From positions 4,216,001 through 4,280,000 of the forward strand of contig NZ_LT906468.1 in NCBI RefSeq assembly GCF_900187125.1: a stretch of 64,000 nt of DNA, read 5' to 3'. The notes under the pieces were generated by a model that ran no database searches, had not been told where the DNA came from, and worked only from the letters and a program-made list of their open reading frames with translations. The position numbers and the translations under genes were made by a program. This stretch comes from Sphingobacterium mizutaii (GTDB lineage: Bacteria > Bacteroidota > Bacteroidia > Sphingobacteriales > Sphingobacteriaceae). Positions 38,160 to 47,218 of the stretch are shown here, piece after piece; the first letter of the stretch is position 1; each line of letters starts with the position of its first letter.

Positions 38160-39731
38160 TTAAGTTCCTGAATATCCAGGATTTTGGTCTCCATTTAACT
38201 TTGGATCCGCTGATAGGGTTCCAAGGTCAATAGGCCAAAGGATTTTATGTTTTTGGGATTCATTGTTGTCCAATACCCCGACCATGTTCAGGTCCTTGCG
38301 GAAAACCAGTGGGTTTCCTGAAGCATCTTGCATGCGGCGCAGATCAAACCAACGCTTGCCTTCCGAGACAAACTCCTTGGTCCTTTCATAGAAAATGGCA
38401 AGTTCATTGGCTTCAAACCCTCCCCTTACAAATTGCGGTGCCGAACCTTTATAGGCCCTGTTCCTCACCAACATGATTTCATTGCTCGGGTCTTGACCTA
38501 ACTTATTCTTGATCTCTGCCAATAACAGATATGCATCAGCTAAGCGATAGATCGGATAGTCATCTGAATAATTCCTTACACCTTCTACAATGGTCCCTAA
38601 GAATTTACGTAGCACCACAGCATGCACATCGCCCTTGTTGAAGTTTAAGAAAGTGGCATTGGCTCTGCTATCTGCAGCATCATACAATTGGTACAAGCCA
38701 TATTTATATTCATATCGGATAATACCAGTATTGGAAATCTTCAAAGGATCTGCCGGAATTGGCTCCCCTTTATCATCAACATAGCCTGAAATATCATCAC
38801 TCTGCGCATACAGGAAGTTATTGAAGAAGTTGGTCGCTTCACCATATTGGTACCTCAAGGCAAAAATGGTTTCTGAATTTCCTTTATTTGTAGCCGAACT
38901 TGCCGTAGCAAAGACATTCGCATAGTCATTGACCAATGTGAACTTTGGGATAATGCTCTCTACAGCGGCCTTGGCAGTCTGCAGATCCTGCGCTGTACTT
39001 GCAGGAACGGCCCCATCGATCTTCACCTTTGCCGACCATAGGTACACCTCCGTTTTCAACATCTGTGTCGCTGCTAATGACCATTGCGCTTTTTGGCTCA
39101 GGATATTATAGTCGTTGTTGAAACTAGAAACTGATTTTTCAACATCTGCTTTTATAAAGTCCAAAGTCTCTTTTTCCGTTTTACTGCGGGCAGTGTACAG
39201 TTCTTCAGCTGAACTAGGTGTTTGATTGGCTACCTTGGCCTCAGCCACCAAAGGGACCCTTCCCCAAGTCCTGAAAAGGTTGAAATAATAATAGGCTCTC
39301 AACCCATAGGCCTGACCTAAATAATATCCCTTCTCCGATGCCGACAGGTAGGTAGCCGATTCCACCTGGAAAATAAAGTTATTGATCTGAAAGATCTGCC
39401 CGTACAGGTTCGCCCAACTGCTAAAGCCGGGACTGCTCTCACGGATATCTTGGATGATAATGGAACTCGAATTCAAGGATGCGGTTCCGGTAAAACTGGT
39501 TCCGTCCCTTAAAGTCCCACCTCTCAATTCACCGAAATTCCATAGAGTTTGCTGGGCATTCCTTAATTGGCTGTGGATCCCGACCATTGCTCCTTTCACC
39601 TGGTCCGGTGTTTTCCAGAACGATCCACTTGCAAAATAATCTTCTGGGGTTAATTCTAAATCCATCTTGCTACAAGATGAAAATGTTATGCTCGTTGCCG
39701 CTATCGCTAAGGCTATAAATATCTTTTTCAT
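38160..39731 (-). CDS. SusD/RagB family outer-membrane glycan-binding lipoprotein
   Basis: A 523-residue surface lipoprotein with lipobox TFSSC at the N-terminus. It has the SusD helical-repeat pattern: YFNLFRTWGRVPLV near 150, YPIYRLADAYLLLAEIKNKLG near 390, and the closing FYERTKEFVSEGKRWFDLRR segment. It forms the lid on the SusC channel and captures the glycan or sialic acid. It lies 11 bases after susC. Substrate is inferred from the downstream nan genes. Confidence 0.95.
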   Translation of the reverse strand: MKKIFIALAIAATSITFSSCSKMDLELTPEDYFASGSFWKTPDQVKGAMVGIHSQLRNAQQTLWNFGELRGGTLRDGTSFTGTASLNSSSIIIQDIRESSPGFSSWANLYGQIFQINNFIFQVESATYLSASEKGYYLGQAYGLRAYYYFNLFRTWGRVPLVAEAKVANQTPSSAEELYTARSKTEKETLDFIKADVEKSVSSFNNDYNILSQKAQWSLAATQMLKTEVYLWSAKVKIDGAVPASTAQDLQTAKAAVESIIPKFTLVNDYANVFATASSATNKGNSETIFALRYQYGEATNFFNNFLYAQSDDISGYVDDKGEPIPADPLKISNTGIIRYEYKYGLYQLYDAADSRANATFLNFNKGDVHAVVLRKFLGTIVEGVRNYSDDYPIYRLADAYLLLAEIKNKLGQDPSNEIMLVRNRAYKGSAPQFVRGGFEANELAIFYERTKEFVSEGKRWFDLRRMQDASGNPLVFRKDLNMVGVLDNNESQKHKILWPIDLGTLSADPKLNGDQNPGYSGT

Positions 39732-39741
39732 GATTTAAGGT

Positions 39742-42700
39742 TTAAAAGGTTAATTGAAGACCGAATATGACCGTTCTTGGCAATGGGTAACCACCCCCGC
39801 CCTGTCCTATGGATCCGCTTTCTGCAGAAAACAGGGTATTGGCTGTCCAGTATTGGAGGTTCTGCCCGGTTACTGAAACGCTTAAATCTTCCATCTTGAT
39901 CTTGTTGGCGAAAGACCTTGGTAAGCGATACGCCAAGGAGATCTCACGGAATGCCAAATAATTACCCTTGTTATAGAACATGCTGCTTTCGCGGCTGGTA
40001 TTGTTCTTAAACAATTGATCTGCCCAGTAATAGGTTGGGTATTTTGCATTCGTGTTCTCAGGCGTATAGGTATCCAATACTTCAGTTGTGGTATTGAACG
40101 TTCCCTGCATCATTCCCAAAAACCAAGCTCTAGGTCCATCATAGGCAACATATCCCAATGCATAGTCGAACCTAGCACTCAAGGAGAAATCTTTGTAGGT
40201 GGAGTAAAGGCCAAATCCTCCGGTCCAACGCGGAACGGTATTCCCCATGTAAACCCTATCGTAGGAATTGATGATGCCATCTTTATTGACATCTCTCCAC
40301 ATCACGTCCCCCAAAGCCAATGGATAATGCAGGGATTTCTCTGAAGCGGTCATCGCATTGAATACATCTGGATGCACCAAGGTTCTCGCGCCGATCAAAT
40401 CCTTTAACTGCAGGGCATAATTATCCAAGTCCTGTTGGTTACGGATGATACCTAATGCTTCGTATGCATAAGCCACGTTTGGATCCTGTCCTTCTTGCAA
40501 ACCGCCAACCCATTTTAGTTCCATGGTACTCGGATTATATACTTGGAAACCATTCTGGCGGTTGTTTTCAACACCGTTATATGGCAGCTTTAAGATCTTG
40601 TTCTCGTTGTATGCCGTATTCCAATTGAAGCTCAGGGTAAAGTCATTCGCACGGACTGCTTGGTAATTCAGGTCAATCTCTACCCCTTGGTTTTGCATGT
40701 CGCCATTATTGGTTGTAATTGAAGTAAAACCTGCTGATGCTGGCAATAGTAGAGTTGCGATTTTATCCGAAGTTGTTCTATGATAATAGGATACCGAAAG
40801 GTCTAATCTATTTAACAATCTAGTTTCTAATCCCACCTCTTTGGTAATCAAACTTTCCCATTTCAGGTTTGGAATACTTAAGCTGGTCATGCCATAGCCT
40901 ACATTACCATCATATTTTGAAGTTCCATAGGTCCCTTGCAAAGTATATGCACCTATGCTTCCGATATTTCCGTTCGCACCATAACTAGCCCTTAATTTTA
41001 AGGTGTTGATCACCTGGTCAGCGCCCATAATATTGGCGAAGAAGTCTTCATTATGTAGGTTCCAACCCAAGGATACCCCTGGGAAAGTTCCCCAACGATT
41101 ATTCAAAAGGTTTGAATACCCATCGCGACGCAAGGTCAGGGTCATTAGATAGCGCTCATCATAATCATAGTTCAAACGTCCGAAAAATGAAGTGATCCTA
41201 TTGCGAACATGGTAAGAATCGATACCTCGGCGGTTTGCCTCGGTACTGGTCAAGCCGAGATCCATGAAGTCATCCGATGGCGCGCCTGAACCCGAGGCTG
41301 AAAATCCAGTATTGTAGGAATCAAAGAACTCCCATCCTGCCATCGCATCAAAATTATGTTTCTCGCCAAAAGTGTTTTTATAGTTTAAAACCGCATTATA
41401 GGTTTGGTTCAAGGTCTTATCATAGCTTGCCGATGAGTTACGAGTCCTTACCCAGTTTCCCGGGCTGGCCAAATAATCTCTGTTGAAGGACTCATTATTG
41501 GTTTGGTTGATAAACCAGTTTCCACTTGTTCTCAAGCTCAATCCTTCATATAGATCAATTACAAAAGCTTGGGACATCGTAAATTTCTGGTTTTGGTTAT
41601 TGCGGATAAAACGGTCATTGTTTACCGCGGGGTTACCATCTTGCCAGTCACGTCCTACCAATAGGTCTCCATTTGCGTTATAGCCTCGCATGGTTGGAGG
41701 AGCACCCAAAGCACGGGTCATATAATTGCCCTCCCCATTGATGGCATCTCTCCATTTCGTATTCGCAAAGTTCAATCCTGAATTGGAGGTAATCCAAGGC
41801 TTGATCTTGTAATCTCCATTTAGGATAAAGGTCAAACGATCGTAATTGGTTCCAATTGGCACCCCTTGTTCATAGTATTTACCCAAACTTGCATAGTATT
41901 TACTCTTATCATTACCTCCTTGTACCGCAAGGTTATAGTCTTGGGTCAGGGCATTTTTGCGCAAGGCATAATCGGTATAATCGAAATCCTTGTAGATCAA
42001 TTCTTTTCCCGTTACAGGGTCGATCATGGTTTGGTAGCCTTGTTCCAACAATTCCCTATTGGAATCATCCAAGAACATGGTGCTCCAGACGGCATTGCTC
42101 ACTTTGTTCCCATCCAATATATTTCCCTGGTCATCCTTGTATTTGTTGCCGGTTCCAAAAGGACCCACAGAGGTCAATTGGTTCAACTGGTTTGGTTGGT
42201 ACATCCCAGAGGTCTGCACCCCTTTTCTAGACCAGTACAAATAGTCCTCGGCATCCAGGAACTCAAACGGAATATTCAAGGAATTGACACCGATCTTAGA
42301 TTTCAGCGAAATATTGGACACGCCATCTTTACCGCGTTTTGTGGTAATCAAGACTACCCCGTTAGATGCCCTAGCGCCATAGATAGCCGTGGCAGAAGCA
42401 TCCTTTAATACATCGATGGACTCGATATCGTCTTGGTTGATATCCGAGAATCCTGAACGGATCAATCCATCCACGATCACCAATGGCGATCCGCCGCCGC
42501 CGTAGGTAGTTCCACCGCGCAATACAATGTTCGGAACAGAACCCGGACGACCGGAAGTCTGTTGAACCCTCAAGCCGGGAATTGTTCCAGCCAATGCGGA
42601 TGCAGGGTTTGAACGGACCCCAGTCTCTAAGACGCGTTTGTCCAATCTGGACACAGATCCCGTCAGGTTCGATTTCTTGATACTACCGTATCCCAATACC

Positions 42701-43029
42701 ACGACTTCCTCTAAGTCTTCCCCAGAAGGATCAAGGGAAATCCTTACTGAAGCCAGGTTCTCTAAGGTGAGCTTGTGTGATTGATATCCGATTGAAGAAA
42801 ATGAAATTACATCCGACACTTTAGCCTGTACGCTAAATCCTCCCTGTTCATCGGTCTTTGTAACATGCCCTTGTGTCTGGTTTGAAACGGTCACCCCCTC
42901 CAATGGATTCCCCAAAGGATCTGTAACCGTTCCCTTTAAAGCGGTCTGCGAAAATGCGGCAAAATGGATGCAGCACAGAATCGCAAGCAACAGGCTCCCC
43001 CGCAATGAATGGTAAAAAAGGTTTGTCAT
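39742..43029 (-). CDS. SusC/RagA family TonB-linked outer-membrane receptor
   Basis: A 1095-residue TonB-dependent transporter. Signal peptide ends near AAFSQ. A carboxypeptidase-like regulatory domain (LKGTVTDPLGNPLEGVTVSN) comes next, then the plug domain with the SusC signature (GGTTYGGGGSPLVIVDGL and DDIESIDVLKDASATAIYGARASNGVV) and a 22-strand-type barrel ending in the aromatic motif FGLQLTF. It imports sialic acid or sialylated glycans with SusD. It is the first gene of the operon and has a textbook promoter with two operator-like palindromes. Confidence 0.96.
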   Translation of the reverse strand: MTNLFYHSLRGSLLLAILCCIHFAAFSQTALKGTVTDPLGNPLEGVTVSNQTQGHVTKTDEQGGFSVQAKVSDVISFSSIGYQSHKLTLENLASVRISLDPSGEDLEEVVVLGYGSIKKSNLTGSVSRLDKRVLETGVRSNPASALAGTIPGLRVQQTSGRPGSVPNIVLRGGTTYGGGGSPLVIVDGLIRSGFSDINQDDIESIDVLKDASATAIYGARASNGVVLITTKRGKDGVSNISLKSKIGVNSLNIPFEFLDAEDYLYWSRKGVQTSGMYQPNQLNQLTSVGPFGTGNKYKDDQGNILDGNKVSNAVWSTMFLDDSNRELLEQGYQTMIDPVTGKELIYKDFDYTDYALRKNALTQDYNLAVQGGNDKSKYYASLGKYYEQGVPIGTNYDRLTFILNGDYKIKPWITSNSGLNFANTKWRDAINGEGNYMTRALGAPPTMRGYNANGDLLVGRDWQDGNPAVNNDRFIRNNQNQKFTMSQAFVIDLYEGLSLRTSGNWFINQTNNESFNRDYLASPGNWVRTRNSSASYDKTLNQTYNAVLNYKNTFGEKHNFDAMAGWEFFDSYNTGFSASGSGAPSDDFMDLGLTSTEANRRGIDSYHVRNRITSFFGRLNYDYDERYLMTLTLRRDGYSNLLNNRWGTFPGVSLGWNLHNEDFFANIMGADQVINTLKLRASYGANGNIGSIGAYTLQGTYGTSKYDGNVGYGMTSLSIPNLKWESLITKEVGLETRLLNRLDLSVSYYHRTTSDKIATLLLPASAGFTSITTNNGDMQNQGVEIDLNYQAVRANDFTLSFNWNTAYNENKILKLPYNGVENNRQNGFQVYNPSTMELKWVGGLQEGQDPNVAYAYEALGIIRNQQDLDNYALQLKDLIGARTLVHPDVFNAMTASEKSLHYPLALGDVMWRDVNKDGIINSYDRVYMGNTVPRWTGGFGLYSTYKDFSLSARFDYALGYVAYDGPRAWFLGMMQGTFNTTTEVLDTYTPENTNAKYPTYYWADQLFKNNTSRESSMFYNKGNYLAFREISLAYRLPRSFANKIKMEDLSVSVTGQNLQYWTANTLFSAESGSIGQGGGGYPLPRTVIFGLQLTF

Positions 43030-43057
43030 AATTTAATGATTTAAAAAAAATTGGATT

Positions 43058-43091
43058 ATGTATAACATAATAATTACCAAATGTAATACAT
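43058..43091. promoter_or_regulatory. Paired FadR/GntR-type operators upstream of susC
   Basis: Two 11-base near-palindromes, ATGTATAACAT (43058-43068) and ATGTAATACAT (43081-43091), both fit the GT-N3-AC core of FadR-subfamily GntR operators. Their centres are 23 bases apart, about two helical turns. The second overlaps the susC -7 element and the first lies just past the expected start of transcription. The likely ligand is the FadR-type protein encoded divergently. Confidence 0.7.
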
Positions 43092-43107
43092 AATGTTTTA
43101 CTTCCAA
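43078..43107 (-). promoter_or_regulatory. Promoter of the sialic-acid operon (susC)
   Basis: On the minus strand: TTG at 43107-43105, a 19-base spacer, then TACATTTG at 43085-43078. This is a full match to the Bacteroidota TTG-N19-TAnnTTTG promoter. Transcription should start near 43072, giving a leader of about 43 bases. Confidence 0.75.
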
Positions 43108-43157
43108 TTTTTTTTTTAATATTATTGTACCGTGGCCATTATGACGATATTGTGAAA

Positions 43158-43865
43158 ATGGGACCAGATAGAAATATGGAAAAACTTGGAACAATAGACA
43201 CCTCGAGTTTGGTGGACCGGGCAGAAGCAAGGATCATACAGTTCATCCAGGAACGGAACATGGGCGTAGGGGACGTACTTCCAAAAGAATTGGATTTAGC
43301 AGATAGCCTAGGTGTGAGCAGGACCGTTGTCCGCGAGGCCTTACTCAGGTTAAAGACCATTGGTCTGATAGAATCCATCAAGCATAAAGGTGCCGTGCTT
43401 AGGAATCCCGATGTCTTGGGTTCATTGAGAAAGGTATTCCACCCTTCTATTTTAGATAATGAGACCTTGAAGGAAATGTTTGAAATGAGATTGGCGCTGG
43501 AAGTGGGAATGGCTGATTTTATTGTCAACAATATAACGGATGAGGATATTGTAGAACTTGAAAAGATAGCAAGCGAGATTGTTTCCGGGGATACCGCAAA
43601 TCCTTGGCATGTAGAGGATGAGATCCGTTTCCATGGGAAGCTATATAAGATCTCCAAAAACAAGATACTGTTGGAACTGCAGGAGATGCTCTTCCCTATT
43701 TTCCAATATGTACATCAAAGTGGATTATTGGAAAAGGACATCATGAAAGGTGATTTTATTTCGCACAAAGAGCTGGTCCAGGTATTGAAATTAAGGGACG
43801 CTGAAGCTTATCGAGATGCTATCAGAAAACACCTGAACAATCATTTTGCAAGGATCCTTGGTTGA
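43158..43865 (+). CDS. FadR-subfamily GntR transcriptional regulator
   Basis: Winged-helix N-terminal domain (EARIIQFIQERNMGVGDVLPKELDLADSLGVSRTVVREALLRLKTIGLIE) and all-helical FCD ligand-binding domain (LKEMFEMRLALEVGMADF, and IRFHGKLYKIS with a metal-site His). About 235 residues. The start could be ATG 43158 or 43176; the longer frame from TTG 43125 is less likely. Divergent from the sialic-acid operon, it very likely represses it, with sialic acid, ManNAc or a derived sugar as inducer. This is inferred from position and the operator pair. Confidence 0.88.
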   Translation: MGPDRNMEKLGTIDTSSLVDRAEARIIQFIQERNMGVGDVLPKELDLADSLGVSRTVVREALLRLKTIGLIESIKHKGAVLRNPDVLGSLRKVFHPSILDNETLKEMFEMRLALEVGMADFIVNNITDEDIVELEKIASEIVSGDTANPWHVEDEIRFHGKLYKISKNKILLELQEMLFPIFQYVHQSGLLEKDIMKGDFISHKELVQVLKLRDAEAYRDAIRKHLNNHFARILG

Positions 43866-43877
43866 GAAAAGGTGTAA

Positions 43878-45134
43878 TTAACCTTTAACCAGTTCAAAAA
43901 TGGTGATCTCTGGTGCAATACCGACCCTACCAGGATAGCCCAAAAAACCATAACCTGTATTGACATAAAGTTGGGAGGTTCCCTGTTTATAGAGACCTGC
44001 CCATTCCTTATAGATATATTTGGCTGGGCTCCATTGGAAGTTTTCCCCTCGGACTCCGAATTGCATTCCATGGGTATGACCTGCAAACATGACGTCCACA
44101 TCGGTTTCCAGTACCTGTGCGCGCCAATGGGATGGATCATGCGACAATAATAATTTAACAGCTTTTTCTTCTGTTCCCAATAGTGCTTTAGGAAGGTCTC
44201 CTTTTTTAGGGAAACGGCCAGTTCCCCAGTTCTGTACCCCGACAATGGAGATTTCCCCATTGCCTACTTTCAAGGTCCGGTTCTCGTCCATCAAAAGGTC
44301 CCAACCCATAATCTTATGGGTTTCGATCAAATCCTGCAGGTTTTTACGTTTGGCTGGCGAGTCGCCCGGACCAAAGTAATAATCGCCATAATCATGGTTG
44401 CCCAAGGTAGAATACACCCCTAGATCCGCTTTGACATGGGCAAAGATATCTTGATAATCACGCATCTCCGAGGCAACATTGTTCACCAGATCACCGGTAA
44501 AGAAGATAACATCGGGCTTTTGTGCCAGCAGGAGCTCTACTCCGCCCATGACGGCTTTTTTATTATAAAATGAACCGGAGTGAACATCTGAGATCTGCCC
44601 GATGGTCATTCCATGGAATTCCTTCGGTAAGTTCGGAAGCACCAATTTCTGGCGTCTCACCCGATAATCATAAGCTGTGGAAATTACGCCCCAAGCCAAT
44701 GGGACCATTGGAAGGGCAGCAACTATTATCCCTGATTTCAACAGGAAGTCAGAACGGGAAATACCCTTTTTAGGGACTTCTGGCAAAGGTTCTTCCAAAG
44801 TCTCCAATCTCTCTTCCAGGTCCTTGCCCTTGCCCCTGGAGAACAGACGTCCAACCCAAATCCCCCCTCTTCGCAGATCATCGACGATCAAGACGATGGC
44901 ATAGACAAACTTGCTGACCGCAGTCAGGAAAAAGGCCACCAGGATAATGGAACGAACCGAAAGCGGAATGCTATATTGGAATGAAATAAATAATCCTACC
45001 AGCAAAGACAGTGAATAGCCCCACCATAGGATGGTGAACCATCTCGTCTTGACAAATCTGATATTCGTCGCCCTAAGCGCAAAAAATATATAGAAGTCTA
45101 GTAAGAATAATATTACTGCATTTAATTTTAACAT
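43878..45134 (-). CDS. Membrane-anchored metallophosphoesterase
   Basis: A 418-residue calcineurin-like phosphoesterase of the YkuE/YaeI type. Three or four N-terminal transmembrane segments are followed by a further hydrophobic segment that looks like a twin-arginine-independent anchor, then the metal-binding motifs in order: GQISDVHSG (near 175), FTGDLVNN, LGNHDYGDY, LLSHDP and FAGHTHGMQ. YaeI homologues cleave UDP-diacylglucosamine, but the substrate here is not known. It lies one base after hemH, so the two share a transcript. Confidence 0.88.
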   Translation of the reverse strand: MLKLNAVILFLLDFYIFFALRATNIRFVKTRWFTILWWGYSLSLLVGLFISFQYSIPLSVRSIILVAFFLTAVSKFVYAIVLIVDDLRRGGIWVGRLFSRGKGKDLEERLETLEEPLPEVPKKGISRSDFLLKSGIIVAALPMVPLAWGVISTAYDYRVRRQKLVLPNLPKEFHGMTIGQISDVHSGSFYNKKAVMGGVELLLAQKPDVIFFTGDLVNNVASEMRDYQDIFAHVKADLGVYSTLGNHDYGDYYFGPGDSPAKRKNLQDLIETHKIMGWDLLMDENRTLKVGNGEISIVGVQNWGTGRFPKKGDLPKALLGTEEKAVKLLLSHDPSHWRAQVLETDVDVMFAGHTHGMQFGVRGENFQWSPAKYIYKEWAGLYKQGTSQLYVNTGYGFLGYPGRVGIAPEITIFELVKG

Positions 45135-45135
45135 C

Positions 45136-46170
45136 TTAATTCCCGTTTTCCAACACCATTCGTTTCAGGGCTTCGATCCATTTCGGGCTACCGTTCAGGC
45201 TTTCCACCATATGGACCTCCTCTCCGCCCATTTCCTTAAATTCATTAGCGTATTCAACCTGTATCTCATCCAAAGTTTCGATGCAATCGGCTACGAATGC
45301 AGGACTGAACACCAAGAGCTTTTTCTTCCCTTGTTTTGCTAAATCATGCAGTGTGTCTGAGGTATATGGCTGGATCCATGGGGTTTTTCCCAATCGTGAC
45401 TGGAAACAGACCGTATATTTCTCCTCAGGTATGTTCAACTTTTCTACGATAGCGCGCGTGGTTGCATAGCATTGTGACAGATAGCAAAAGGATTTCATTT
45501 CTCTCTTGCAAGAATCGCACCCAAAATCAGGACACTCCAATTCTCCCTTTGGGTCAACCTTTCCCAACTGTCGAACGGGCAGCCCATGGTAACTGAACAG
45601 GAAATGGTCATATTCGCTCAGGTCATGTTTATGGGCATTATCTGCGATGACCTCGACCATTAAAGGGTTGTCGCAATAACTGCTGACGAAACTTACCTTG
45701 GGAAAGTATTGCCAGCCGCGCATCAGTTCCATGACACGGTCGATGACCGAACCGGTCGTTGCCGAGGCATATTGTGGAAAAAGCGGGATGACGATAATGG
45801 AATCCAGGAACATGCTTTCCAAGTTTTTCAATGCATTGGGAATCGAAGGTTCCTGGTATCGCATGGCCAATTCCACATGGTATTCTTCACCTAGTTCCTG
45901 CTGCAACATCTGTTGCTGCAAAACACTGTAGTACATTAACGGGGACCCGGTTTCCTCACTCCAGATGGTTGAATAGGTATGAGCGGATTTTGAAGCCCTT
46001 TTAGGAACGATGATTCCCTTGACCAACAAGGTCCTTGAAACAAAAGGGATGTCCATCACGCGTGGGTCCATTAAGAACTCTGTCAGGTATTTCTTTACTT
46101 CGCCGGTAGTCGGTGAATTGGGGGTACCCAACTGGACCAACAATACACCCTTTTTAGCTTTTTTACTCAT
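45136..46170 (-). CDS. hemH: Ferrochelatase
   Basis: Inserts ferrous iron into protoporphyrin IX (or coproporphyrin), the last step of haem synthesis. About 344 residues. KKGVLLVQLGTPNSPTTGEV at the start, catalytic His in FSYHGLPVRQ (near residue 190), a cysteine-rich ECPDFGCDSC segment, and the catalytic Glu in DCIETLDEI. I place the start at ATG 46170 (MSKKAKKG), because the upstream ATG 46191 would put a perfect -7 promoter element inside the gene. Confidence 0.95.
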   Translation of the reverse strand: MSKKAKKGVLLVQLGTPNSPTTGEVKKYLTEFLMDPRVMDIPFVSRTLLVKGIIVPKRASKSAHTYSTIWSEETGSPLMYYSVLQQQMLQQELGEEYHVELAMRYQEPSIPNALKNLESMFLDSIIVIPLFPQYASATTGSVIDRVMELMRGWQYFPKVSFVSSYCDNPLMVEVIADNAHKHDLSEYDHFLFSYHGLPVRQLGKVDPKGELECPDFGCDSCKREMKSFCYLSQCYATTRAIVEKLNIPEEKYTVCFQSRLGKTPWIQPYTSDTLHDLAKQGKKKLLVFSPAFVADCIETLDEIQVEYANEFKEMGGEEVHMVESLNGSPKWIEALKRMVLENGN

Positions 46171-46178
46171 TCTGAACA

Positions 46179-46186
46179 CAAAATTA
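46179..46186 (-). promoter_or_regulatory. -7 promoter element of hemH
   Basis: Reads TAATTTTG on the minus strand, an exact TAnnTTTG match ending eight bases before ATG 46170. The transcript would have a leader of a few bases at most. Confidence 0.5.
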
Positions 46187-46263
46187 GGCAATATTTATAG
46201 CAAAACAGGCGCAATGGTAGATTTCAACGGCCAGCATCAATGAATTTTAAATTGAAATGACGA

Positions 46264-47112
46264 TTAATAGGATTCAAGGGTTTCCTTTACCTTCCTCATC
46301 AGCCACATCGGGGTAGATGTGGCCCCGCAGATCCCGATAGTCTCATTGTCCGCAAATGTGCGGGCATCCAATTCCTCGGGGCCGGATATAAAGTAGGTAT
46401 TCGGGTTGACCTTTTTACAGACATCAAATAGGACCTTACCGTTCGAGGATTTCTTTCCAGAAACAAATATGACCTTTTCAAACTGCGCGGCGAATGTCCC
46501 CAGATCTTCATACCTGTTGGAAACCTGCCTACAGATGGTGTCATTGGCCTTTACCTCATACCCCCTGTTGATAAGCTCTTCCTTGATCGCATAGAAACGA
46601 TCGACGCTCTTTGTGGTCTGGCTGTAAAGGGTGAATTGAGCTGGCAGGTCCGCTCCATCAAGCTCATCTATATCCTGGAAAACGAGGGCCTCATTGTTGG
46701 TCTGTCCCTGCAGACCGATGACCTCGGCATGTCCATGCTTCCCGAAGATCAAGATCTTCTCGTTTTCATCGTGTGAAGTCTTGATACGGTTCTGCAACTT
46801 CAGCACAACAGGGCAAGAGGCATCGATAAGGGTGATACTGTTCTCCAGGGCCGTCCTGTAGGTTTCCGGAGCTTCCCCATGTGCACGGATCAGCACCTTC
46901 TCGTTCTTTAGGCCTTGCAGTTCACCATGCGAAATAATGCGCAAGCCCTTGGCTTTGAGCCTGGCGACCTCCTCGTCATTGTGGACGATGTCCCCGAGAC
47001 AATACAGATAGCCATCCCTGTCCAGGATCTCTTCTGCCATATCAATCGCATAGACGACCCCGAAACAAAAGCCCGAGTCCTTGTCTATAGTTACTTGCAG
47101 GTTCTTTGACAT
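46264..47112 (-). CDS. ispH: 4-hydroxy-3-methylbut-2-enyl diphosphate reductase
   Basis: Last enzyme of the MEP isoprenoid pathway, making IPP and DMAPP with a 4Fe-4S cluster. Of 282 residues. The three cluster cysteines are seen in GFCFGV (near residue 16), ASCPVV (near 99) and NDTICRQVSNRYED (near 195). The catalytic-region motifs IRAHGEAP and FGKHGHAEV, and SGKKSSNG near 215, are also present. It is a single gene with a -7 element four bases from its ATG. Confidence 0.96.
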   Translation of the reverse strand: MSKNLQVTIDKDSGFCFGVVYAIDMAEEILDRDGYLYCLGDIVHNDEEVARLKAKGLRIISHGELQGLKNEKVLIRAHGEAPETYRTALENSITLIDASCPVVLKLQNRIKTSHDENEKILIFGKHGHAEVIGLQGQTNNEALVFQDIDELDGADLPAQFTLYSQTTKSVDRFYAIKEELINRGYEVKANDTICRQVSNRYEDLGTFAAQFEKVIFVSGKKSSNGKVLFDVCKKVNPNTYFISGPEELDARTFADNETIGICGATSTPMWLMRKVKETLESY

Positions 47113-47116
47113 GGTA

Positions 47117-47124
47117 CAAAGTTA
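47117..47124 (-). promoter_or_regulatory. -7 promoter element of ispH
   Basis: Reads TAACTTTG on the minus strand and ends four bases before the ispH ATG. The mRNA is therefore probably leaderless. No TTG is found at the expected distance upstream. Confidence 0.5.
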
Positions 47125-47218
47125 AGTAATTTTGTTAACACTCCTTGTGATTGGCGGCAGATTTTACATAGCCTCAGCAAGCTATTCGGGCTGGCCATGG
47201 GGCCCAATAAAAGTCCAG

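Noticed and set aside
43866..43884. Short AAAGGT/ACCTTT hairpin between the GntR gene and the phosphoesterase gene
   Set aside because: Only five or six base pairs with no T-run; too weak to call a terminator.
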